From Pigoraptor chileana (lineage: Eukaryota > Opisthokonta > Filasterea), in contig CALSCR010003879.1 of NCBI GenBank assembly GCA_943704495.1, positions 1 to 24,391 of the forward strand: a DNA stretch of 24,391 nucleotides, in the 5' to 3' direction. The position numbers and the translations under genes are program-made. Shown piece after piece: positions 13,201-20,842 of the stretch (the first letter of the stretch is position 1; every line of letters starts with the position of its first letter). The notes under the pieces were generated by a model, which was not told the origin of the DNA, ran no database searches, and worked only from the letters and a program-made list of their open reading frames with translations.

Positions 13201-13849
13201 ATCATTTGAGCGCGGAGGAATTCAGGTTATAGACGACCTTGACAATCTCGTGGCATCGGGCTTCCTTGTTCCCGGGGGAGACGCGCCCTCCCATCCGCAC
13301 CTCAAGGCCAGCGACAGCTCGAGCTCCCTTCTGGCGCCCACTGACACCGGTCCCGCGGGGCGGTCGCCGCTTGCCGTTCACTCGAACTCCTCTCTCGCGT
13401 CCGCAAGCCACCACAGTATCGACCCGCTTGCGTCCAGCGGGGGACTTCGTCCGTCGGGCTCCACGGAATACTACGACATGTACACGTTTGCAGAGCAGTC
13501 CATCCGGGAAACCGCATACGACATGGTTCTCCACAGGCTGCGGCGCCGCCTCCACCGCGATGCCGCGCTGTGGTACGAGCGCGTGTACGGCACCCACAGG
13601 ATGAGCCGGGAAATGTTGTCGACTGTCGCGTGGCACTGGCAGCACGCCGACGAGCTGCGCAAGTACCTTGAATACCTCGCCCTTGCCGGTGCGGTCTCAT
13701 CGCGAGAACTCGGCTCGTGGCTTGAGGAAGACGAGAGGATTGAGGCGGAAATACGCCGTCTTGAGGAGGCCCGCATCATGCTTGTTGAGAAGATGAAGCG
13801 GAAGCAGGGTCAGGCGCGCCGGCGGTCGTCAGACGCCCTCCTCCTGTAG
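1279..13849 (+). CDS. Giant pseudokinase-ATPase-GAF-PAS-PAS fused to ADCY10-type adenylyl cyclase and second ATPase
   Basis: The predicted product is a 3779-residue cytosolic sensor that makes cAMP. Exons are 1279-2117, 2331-2471, 2715-9416, 9757-9824, 10039-10163 and 10385-13849. All junctions are GT-AG and the sum is 11340 bases, exactly 3780 codons. Domains: degenerate protein kinase (about 35-330); STAND/AAA ATPase with Walker A GPSGVGKS near 399 and LVLDD near 600; helical TPR-like region (about 995-1690); GAF (1692-1740 and 2024-2140) split by a poly-Q insert; PAS (about 2158-2350) and PAS (2357-2486); cyclase C1 (about 2490-2730) with metal aspartates D2529 and D2579 and K2575; cyclase C2 (2742-2995) with T2938, N2945 and R2949; second ATPase with Walker A ending GIGKT at 3093 and Walker B D3269-D3270; charged helix at the C terminus. 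The start ATG has G at -3 and +4. The head resembles Mak2/Mak3-type proteins and the tail resembles ADCY10 without its long C-terminal arm. No histidine-kinase domain is present. Domain order is firm; activity is inferred. Confidence 0.9.
2502..2526 (+). repeat. TG/CG-rich tract in intron 2 of the cyclase gene
   Basis: A short imperfect TG repeat inside the intron 2472-2714, on the sense strand. That intron begins GTGCGT, as does intron 1 (2118-2330). Confidence 0.6.
7381..7420 (+). repeat. CAA/CAG poly-glutamine tract inside the GAF insert
   Basis: An (CAA)n run encodes nine consecutive glutamines near residue 1885 of the cyclase fusion. It sits within a Pro/Gln/Ser-rich insert of roughly 280 residues that separates the first helix and strand of the GAF domain from the rest of it. 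A Met/Gln-rich stretch lies just upstream, around 7200-7260. Confidence 0.85.
9471..9496 (+). repeat. (TG)13 microsatellite in intron 3 of the cyclase gene
   Basis: A perfect TG repeat within intron 9417-9756, close to the donor (GTGAGT). The same intron also holds T9-T10 runs near 9660-9690. Confidence 0.95.
10164..10249 (+). repeat. TG-rich tract running out of the 5' splice site of intron 5
   Basis: The donor of intron 10164-10384 is itself the first part of an 86-base TG/GGTG tract, so the splice site sits at the edge of a microsatellite. The preceding exon ends in AAG in phase 0. The next exon restarts at 10385 with the conserved cyclase segment VGIGAG. Confidence 0.9.
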
Positions 13850-14342
13850 TGTGCAGTGCGCCTACGTCGCTGTAGTATGCAGTGCACCTCTATGGTTGTT
13901 GTGTGTGTGTGTGTGGGCTCGCTCCCAGTGCAACTCACCCAACCATTCGTGTGTCTGTGATTGTGTTCTTGTGTGCTGCAGGCTCATTATAAACTGAATC
14001 TATTTGATGTGTCTGCGCGTTTGCGTTGTGCGTGGTTTGCTTCTAATTGTGCCCCTGTTGTGTTTTTTCTGCTTTCGTTTTTCGCGTGTCGCTATTTGTT
14101 TGTTTTGGCGTTTTTTGTCTTTCATTGTATTCTCTGTGATTATATTTGCACCGATTTGCGTTTTTGCAAAGGTTGATTCGTTTGCGGTATCCATCTTCCA
14201 TATAAAAGAGTGTTATCGTCTTCAGTAGTCCGTGGATTCCAATCATGTCGTTTCTTCCAAAGTATGAGGATGCCCCAATGCCTGGTGCATGTATCATCCA
14301 GTCACGTCTTTATTGATTTACAACAGAGTGCCAACACAAAAC
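13850..14342. other. Gap between convergent cyclase and MINDY genes
   Basis: About 490 bases hold the 3' ends of both flanking genes. The plus strand has a TG run at 13898-13914, then a long T/TG-rich stretch to about 14170. No clear AATAAA is seen on the plus strand for the cyclase gene. TATAAA at about 13988 and ATAAAA near 14202 are the nearest variants. No further gene is seen. Confidence 0.6.
14309..14314 (-). promoter_or_regulatory. Polyadenylation signal of the MINDY gene
   Basis: AATAAA on the minus strand, 29 bases past the TGA of the MINDY gene. It is close to the stop and in the right orientation. Confidence 0.7.
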
Positions 14343-14571
14343 TCAAGACACGACGCAGTTGCTGCTCTTTTTGACCTCAGCATCATCCGCTCCCTGTGCT
14401 GTCTGAACTGACTGGACAGGCGCTGTACCCTGACCTCCCGACGCAGATCGCTGCTGCTGCCGCTGCTGCTGTTGTGACTGCTGTTGTGGCTGCTGTTGCT
14501 GTTGTCTGGCCCGCTGATCCTCTCGGGCGCGCCTGTCGTCTTCTTCCTGCAACTGTAGGGCGAGAAGATAG
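14343..14571 (-). repeat. MIU-encoding terminal exon, similar to the preceding exon
   Basis: This last exon of the MINDY gene starts CTATCTTCTCGC and encodes YLLALQLQEED followed by poly-Q and an RSASG segment. It mirrors exon 14870-14667, which starts with the same 12 bases in the same phase (2) and encodes YLLALSLQ, poly-Q and RPTSAS. Exon 7 is 204 bases, a multiple of three, flanked by phase 2 introns. Such an exon can be duplicated without breaking the frame. Confidence 0.75.
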
Positions 14572-17353
14572 CTGCAGGATATCCGAATACAATAGAGTGA
14601 ATTAGCCACAGATTTCACTATTAACCAAACAAATGTGTATGCGGCAGAGGCATGCATCCAACTCACTCCGGGTCCATCGACGCAGTGCTCGCGGTCTGCG
14701 CGGACGTGGCATTCCCGCTAAGCGACCGTTGGGACGGGGTGTGCGATGCCGGTCCACGATCTGAAGCAGATGTCGGGCGTGATTGTTGATGTTGTTGTTG
14801 TGGCTGTTGTTGTGCTGATTGTCGCTCTGCCTCATCTTCTTGACGCTGCAGACTCAGTGCGAGAAGATAGCTGAGGACATACAAATGTTTTACAAGAAAA
14901 AACGAACGCACTTGGTCAGTGGAAAAACTGATACTCATTAGAATCGCAGTCATTGCACAGCAAAAATGCCTTCTTAAATTATAAAAATGTACGTAATGCG
15001 AAGCAGCCGCACTTACTCTGCGTTTTGGGCGGACGCTTCAGCGACGGTTGCAGGTGCAGCGGCCGCCCGGTAGTCGTCCGACGATGCCGGAGGGATCTGT
15101 GGGAGTGAAACGGATAGATAGCTTGTGAGTGAAACCGGTGACGTCACATACTCGCATTCATAGTGAAATTTGTGTCAAGGAATGACTAGAATTCATGGGG
15201 GATGTAAGATCCAAGTGCACACAACAGCATTGATAACATACATAAAAAAAAGGCATGAAATGACACTGAAAAAGAATTTAAAGAAAATCACAACCCACAT
15301 TGTGAAACTCGCCGTCGAGGAACACGCCGTCGCCTTCTACATTAGCCACCGTCTCCCACACGGCCGGCGAGTGCAGAAATCCCTGTGTGGTGAGATTGTT
15401 TGTGCCCATTGGCATCAGATAAACAGCATGCACTCCATTGCATCACAAACCGAACACAATGACAATTCAGGTATGTGTGTGCCACTAATGACGGCGAAAT
15501 ACTAATGCAAACCCACACAAATATGCATGCACACGCGGCACACATTACACTTAGCGTGAGCCATACCTGGTCGGTTGCGAGTATCATGAGCTCGTCCCTG
15601 TGCTTCAACAAAGTACTGAAGTGGTTGTTTCGGAAAAGCACGCACGGCTGGTTGGGACGCAGCGATGACGCTAGTTCAGCAATTCCATGGTACGTCAATT
15701 GAGATGCACTTTGTTCAAGAAATGCCTCTGCAATAATGCCTGCGAGCGAAAGGACCAGATATTCATGTCATGTTGGTGGATTCAATACGCCAACGAGAAA
15801 GAGCAAGAGGATAATTGAACGAGAGAGAGATGCATTTTTCCCCGACTGCGCACGCAGCAAAGCAGAAAATTGTCATGGAAAATGCGCACTTCATGTACAC
15901 ACACACATGGAGGCACACATGCAAACACACCTTCTTGCAGGATGCGGTCGGCGTCGTTCGCAGGGTCCTCGGCACCCTTTCCTTTATCCGTGGCGAGAGA
16001 TCGGTAGCTGATGACGCGCTCGACCAGCTGGTTGTAGCTTGTTTTCGAGATGACGGCAAATGAATCGGCGTCCTGTGGGTCTGGAAGCCACCCATGGACC
16101 AGGCGTATGTTGAGCAGATCAAACACGAGACACTCGGACGTGAACTCAAAGCCTTCGACACTGCATATGCAGATGTGTTTGTGTGTGTGTATGGCGGTAA
16201 ATGCGATACGAGAGGAACAAACTTTGTCAGAAAGAACACTATCAGAGAAAAGGTGGTGGTGACGCAGCGACAGCGACGCGTCCTGTGTATCCAAAAAGTG
16301 CACTTCTGCCCACATATGCACACACACACACTCTCGCACACTCGCACGCGCGCACACACACACACACACGCACACACACACACGACACACACACGCACAC
16401 GCACACGCACGCACACACAAAAGACACACTACACAAAAGACACACTACACAAAAACACACACACAAAAACACACACACAAAAACACACACACAAAACACA
16501 CACACAAAATACACACACACACACACACACACCTGGAGAATCGAACATTCACGTCCAACCCCGTTTGCAGCTTTGGAAACGAATTGAAGCAGTCTTCCAC
16601 ATTCCGCGCCCTGTCGGCCTCCGACTCCCCCGTATGCTCCGCGTCCGTCGTGGGTGCGGATGCCGCCCGCATGAGGCAGTCGCCGAGCGCAGTGCACAAG
16701 TGCTGGTAGGACACGAGCTCCATATCTGCATGCAACTGAATCTGCCCCCGCAGAGCAAGCACATTGCAGATTGCAATGAGAGGGCACGGGCCGTTGATGT
16801 TCTGAGTGACAATGCCGACAGTGCGTCCACTCCACGGGATGCGCTTCACGGCGTATATGTCCGGCGACTGCTGCAACTCTTCCGATGGCAAATGCTGGTG
16901 TGAGGTCGGTTGCTGTGTCGTCGGTTGTTGTTGGAGCAGTTGCTCTTCAGCACTCGGCTGCTGTGCTTGAGAGATTGCCATACTCCCTTCGGCAACGACC
17001 ACCGATGGTTCATTTCCGACACTTGGAGGAGCTCCGTCCGATTGCTCCGGCGGCGTCTCACTCTCAATCGGACCCGCTTTGGTTGGTGAAACAGCTGCGG
17101 CGGCGATGGCAATGGGTAAATCCAAATGATATCAGTAGATATACCTGTGAAGACACAAGTCTGAACAAACAGTCAAGAGGCAATTATAAAGAAAGAAAAA
17201 TCATTATAAGAAATTAAAGCACTCAAACCTACCGTCTGAGGATCCCACGGAGAGCACAGCCGTTTGCTCAGTGACAGTGTTTACATTGGGTATTGAGTGG
17301 GCGGTTGAAGGATCGCCGCTCTCATCGCTGCTTTCCACAGTGCCACCCATCAT
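14343..17353 (-). CDS. MINDY1/2: MINDY-family (FAM63) deubiquitinase with tandem MIU motifs and CaaX box
   Basis: A cysteine protease family known to trim Lys48-linked polyubiquitin. Exons on the minus strand are 17353-17233, 17094-16533, 16160-15931, 15739-15567, 15382-15299, 15096-15017, 14870-14667 and 14571-14343. They total 1683 bases, giving 560 residues. The catalytic domain (about 119-390) shows ITQN-type motif TQNINGPCPL with Q138 and catalytic C144, then ECLVFDLL, then FRNNHFST with catalytic H344. Two MIU motifs with pattern DxxLAxxLQ start at D417 and D485, each at the start of its own exon. Poly-Q follows each. The chain ends CVVS, a CaaX box whose final Ser would favour farnesylation, suggesting membrane attachment. 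The first 118 residues are disordered and Gln-rich. The start is the first of two adjacent ATG codons; the second (17350) is an equal alternative. Exon 2 must begin at 17094 because an acceptor further upstream would bring in an in-frame stop. It converges with the cyclase gene. Confidence 0.93.
15139..15146. promoter_or_regulatory. CRE-like palindrome TGACGTCA inside a MINDY intron
   Basis: A full TGACGTCA octamer in intron 15298-15097. The same octamer occurs in the divergent promoter region at 17665-17672. This octamer is the binding site of bZIP factors of the CREB/ATF class. Whether it is used here is unknown. Confidence 0.4.
16319..16532 (-). repeat. (TG)n microsatellite with TTTTG interruptions filling most of MINDY intron 2
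   Basis: On the plus strand this is CA-rich. On the sense strand it is TG, starting exactly at the GT donor at 16532. Near the donor it has a higher-order period built of CA runs broken by AAAA (about 16427-16510). It makes up over half of the 372-base intron 16532-16161. The open frames rich in His-Thr or Val-Cys that cover it are products of the repeat. Confidence 0.95.
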
Positions 17354-17662
17354 GGCTGACTCTGTCCTTCTTGGAGTGAATCGCTTTGCTTTCTCTTCAA
17401 ATGAGACTCGAGTGTTTCCTGATCATGGAGTGAGAAGTACCTAACCGTCTCCAAAAAGCACGTGCGGTGCACGTTACAATAAGGTAGCGGATAAATAGAT
17501 TGGTCAGATAAGTGGAAGACTGACACAGCAACCAAGATTAGAGTTTAAAATAGAAAGACTGGAGTGTGGGAGTGGCGTCCGAATAAGAAAAGGCCTGTGT
17601 TTGATGCAGGTAGAAACAAACGTCCAATGAGTCGACAGCGATTTGTTCTTTCATTCAGGCCG

Positions 17663-17674
17663 GGTGACGTCACC
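17663..17674. promoter_or_regulatory. 12-base palindrome containing a full CRE (TGACGTCA)
   Basis: GGTGACGTCACC is a perfect palindrome about 310 bases upstream of the MINDY start codon and 1.4 kb upstream of the cupredoxin start. It carries the bZIP CRE octamer and lies just before the doubled CACGTG repeat. Confidence 0.5.
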
Positions 17675-17685
17675 AAAACTCAGTG

Positions 17686-17723
17686 CTCAGTCAGTCACGT
17701 GGGGCTCAGTCAGTCACGTGGGG
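17686..17723. promoter_or_regulatory. Two perfect 19-base tandem copies, each with an E/G-box CACGTG
   Basis: The unit CTCAGTCAGTCACGTGGGG occurs twice back to back with no mismatch (17686-17704 and 17705-17723). Each copy holds CACGTG, the core bound by bHLH or bZIP factors, and a doubled TCAG. The second copy runs into the palindrome at 17720-17735. The layout looks like a cis-regulatory cluster for the MINDY gene, the cupredoxin gene, or both. Confidence 0.55.
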
Positions 17724-17735
17724 CAATATTGCCCC
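17720..17735. promoter_or_regulatory. 16-base perfect palindrome GGGGCAATATTGCCCC
   Basis: A self-complementary 16-mer directly abutting the CACGTG repeats. It could be a dimeric transcription factor site. The sequence alone does not show which factor. Confidence 0.4.
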
Positions 17736-18268
17736 GAGAGTCCAAAACGCCGACTGAGCGGATGACGAAACCGGCGGCGACTGAGTCCTGACGCCGGGGA
17801 AAGTGCGGCCAAGCTGTGGGTGATTGACCCAGCCGACTAGTGAATGTTAGCCGTCTCAATCGGTCAGTATACCAACTGTACAGAATCCGAGCCGGCAAGC
17901 CCTCGGCGCTGCCCGCGCGGGGCCTCAGTGCCTGCGTCAGTATCACCGTACGGAGATACCGCCCGGTTTCGACGGTCACCGGCGTTATATCTCGAAGCTA
18001 TTACTCTTTACACTACTGGGTGCGCCCTTTGACTGATCATGCATTCCGTAAACAGTAGCCAGGCTGCGGGCCGCGGGCGGCCGATTTTAAGCAGCGCCCG
18101 TTGCGCCTGATCAGTTCTCACTCGGCGTATTCGGCTCAGCGGACTTCGGCGCGGCCGGCTGCGGTCAGTCAGTGTCAGTCTTGCAACGGTTGTTCAGCCA
18201 AGTTGCTTCCGGGAGCCGCGGCTTCTCGACCGCTGAAATGAACTGCCGCAACTGATTTTGCGATTTGC

Positions 18269-18275
18269 TGAGTCA
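18269..18275. promoter_or_regulatory. AP-1/Gcn4-like heptamer TGAGTCA
   Basis: A single TGAGTCA within the TCAGT-dense intergenic stretch. A chance hit is likely given the local richness in this pentamer. Confidence 0.2.
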
Positions 18276-19076
18276 GTTTTTCATTGCGGCGCGGGCCGGC
18301 CTTCACTGACTGAGCCGCGGCGGCGGCGCCGCCGGCGGCAGTCTCGGCAACTGAACCGTGGGAATTGCGATGACTGACTGCCCGCTGAGAGTACTGCAGT
18401 TGGAGCGCTGCAAATTTTCAGTGTACCACCAAATGTCACACCCTGCAAAAAAAACAAAGCCCGCCAGGATGCTGACTCCGGATCAGTTTACACGCAGAGC
18501 TTTTACAGTAAATTTATCAGCGTAGTACTAGTAATTTTAGACTTCACTTATTCCCCTTACTGCTCAACCGGCCGATTGAGTATGGGGGTGCTAATATTAT
18601 CACCCCTGCGGGAACAAAGGAAGGTGACCATTGGGATTTACTGGGTTAATCGGGCGAAATAGTGTCTATGAGTTGCCAAAAAAAGGTAATTTGGGTCCCA
18701 AAGGTTACTTTATTTGCCCAGTCGCACCCCTGGTTTTATCCACATTCACACACACAAACCGAAGGAACTTTTGAACAGCACTGCATTTGAACGGCGGGTG
18801 TGGTCAGCAGTGCTCCGTCAAGCCCTTTGAATTGCCGGACTGACGGTCTGCACTCCATTGTGCACACTGTCTGCACATGTCCGCAGATGGGCGCCGGGCC
18901 GGCGGCAGTCAACGACGAGAACGCATGGGATCATCGAGCGTCCGTGACGGCATCAAATTCTAATCAGTCAAGTGATATCAGACATTGTGTCTATCAGAAT
19001 AAAACAGTGCAGAAACGACCAGTTGAGCTCATTGCGGCGGCCCGGCGAGCGCCTCAGAGTCCTTAGTTTCCGAAAA

Positions 19077-20842
19077 ATGGCTTCGCGTGCCGTCGTGGTA
19101 ATGTTGGCTGCGGCCATCATTATACTGCTCTCGTTCACGAACGTCGCGCAGGCGGCTACGTTCTCTGTGATTGTGGGGCCCGTGGGACCAATTCGTTTTC
19201 GCCCTCATCCATCACCATCAAATGTGGGAGACACAGTGACGTGGGTATGGGGGGGAAACAGCCACAATGTTGTACAGGTCGGCTCATCGGGGTCTTGCAC
19301 TGCTCTGTCCGGCGGTTTTGCGAGCTCGCTTCAAAGCAATGGTGCTACGTTTTCCTTCACGTTCAACCGCAGGGACCTTTTTCTACATTTGTACAGTAAG
19401 TTTCCTTGCTTTGGCAAAACTTTGAACCGGCTCCGAATACTGTTCTGAGCTACGCACGTCCTGAAATATTCTCGAAGTTCTAAATTAGCACATTACTGCA
19501 GCTCCATGATGTCAGTTTAGGTTCTCAGGTGCGGCGAGAGATACACTTTAGTGTGAATCTTAAACTAAATCGTACGCCCTACTAACTGATAGCAATCGGA
19601 CAACTGTACGGCCGGGCAGGCCTGACGCAGTACTCCGTGCCAGCGCGCGCCCGCGGCGGATGAATTACTTGTAACGGCTCGGCTGTTTCTAATCGCCCCA
19701 GCTTGAATTTGACCTCTATTTTCAATTTTTGGCCCTTGGCAGCCGCATTGCGCAATTGGCCAACAAGCGCAAGTCATTGTGAAGGCCCCTGAGGATCCAT
19801 CGAGCTCTATCTCAGTCTTGGCCGCTCGTGCAACTGCAAGTGTGTCCGCGATCGAATACCAAGCCGCACTTGTCTCTGCAGCCAGCGCCGTGTCTGTCGC
19901 CCAAGTGGCTGCTACTGCCAGCGCCTCGTCCTATGAAGCCGCTGCTTCACATGTGTCCGTTGAATCTGTCGCGGAAGCGGCTGCTACCGCAAGCGCCTCG
20001 TCGTATCAAATCGCCGCATCTATCAGTGCAGCCATTGCATCATCTGCTGCAGCGGCTGCAAACCCCAGCTTCGATGGAGTGCACGGCGGCAAATTCGATC
20101 TGACCTGTGTCAGTACCGCCCAACTGTTCGACGGAGATGCTCATATCGTGCAGGGTCCAGGAAATGCCGACTTCAAGTGCAAGACGATCAAAGACGATGC
20201 CGCAACTCTGCTCACATGTGGTGGGCGGTACATTATGTTCCGGCCGACGAATGGCGACGCAGATCTGTCATTGTCGTTCGAGCTGAAGACGACCATCGAC
20301 GATGCCAACTTCATCACGGCGAGAATTGAAGGCAACGGCCATGCACACGTGAGTCCAACATGGCAATACTGCGCTGCGGTGTTCTGACATGACATCAGCT
20401 GTGCACTGTCACGTAATGGGTGTTGCCCGGCCTGCAACAGTACTGACCGCCACTCCGAACACTGCTGGCAATTCACTGATGCTGACGTCTCGGTGGCCGG
20501 GACAGTCGAATTGTTTTGTCTGTCCTCTGACTTACGGCAAGCCGTGTTTTACGGGCCTTTCTAGGCATTGGAGGGATTTACGGCTTCGCAATGTTAACTT
20601 TTTTACGTTCTTGCAGTTACTTATTTGTGCCTTTATATGTTTGCGTGCCGAACGGATGCCGACAGGTTTCGTTTTCGACGGATGAGGCTGGCATGAACGT
20701 GGTCGGGACGGAGATTGTTGAAAGTAAGGGACCCGGTGCTGGCGCTGCTGGAGGGGAGTACGTCAGTGGAAGTGCGCACACAGGCTCCATCGTCTGTCGC
20801 GCTTCTGTGGTCCAAATGTACCTCAAGCCAACCGACCGTTGA
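19077..20842 (+). CDS. Secreted cupredoxin with Ala/Ser-rich repeat domain, one base out of frame in exon 1
   Basis: Predicted blue-copper protein of about 366 residues. Exons are 19077-19395, 19743-20348 and 20666-20842, with GT-AG introns. They total 1102 bases, one more than a multiple of three. The start ATG opens a signal peptide ending AQA at residue 26. The cupredoxin fold follows: GDTVTW, SHNVV with ligand H63, SCTALSGGF. The first exon's frame then breaks near a T5 run (19378-19382). In the other frame it continues as FYIC, then joins across the intron to T-PHCAIGQ, giving ligands Cys, His and an axial Gln in place of Met. After the fold come two 24-residue Ala/Ser repeats and a Cys-containing C-terminal domain I do not recognise. 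There is no hydrophobic tail for a GPI anchor. Either the extra base is a sequence error or the gene is recently broken. Exon 3 is supported by reading frame and acceptor only. Confidence 0.7.
19891..20033 (+). repeat. Two 72-base tandem repeats encoding Ala/Ser-rich 24-residue units
   Basis: The segment beginning TCTGTCGC and encoding VAATASASSY recurs 72 bases later as AAATASASSY. The repeats lie in the cupredoxin gene and probably form a flexible extracellular stalk between the copper domain and the C-terminal domain. Confidence 0.7.

Larger units (their letters stand above)
17354..19076. other. Divergent intergenic region between MINDY and cupredoxin genes
   Basis: About 1.7 kb with no convincing exon. 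Up to 17640 it is AT-balanced and holds the MINDY 5' flank, including CCAAT (minus strand) and TATTTATC-like sequence near 17490-17505. From 17640 to 18400 it is GC-rich, with many ACTGA/TCAGT pentamers and GGCCGG or CCGCGG blocks, among them a GC hairpin at about 18313-18340. From 18420 to 18780 it is AT-richer, with an A8 run near 18450 and no clear feature. The last 300 bases should hold the cupredoxin leader; no TATA box is evident there. Confidence 0.55.

Noticed and set aside
16094-16903. Plus-strand frame of 269 codons with long His-Thr repeats
   Set aside because: The repeats are translation of the CA microsatellite in MINDY intron 2, and the rest is antisense to MINDY exon 2.
17101-17146. 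Acceptor TTCACAG near 17146 as the start of MINDY exon 2
   Set aside because: Using it puts a stop codon in the MINDY frame before the conserved part. The CAG at 17095 keeps the frame from exon 1.
18800-19066. 88-codon frame just upstream of the cupredoxin gene
   Set aside because: No domain or homology seen, and it overlaps the expected leader of the cupredoxin gene.
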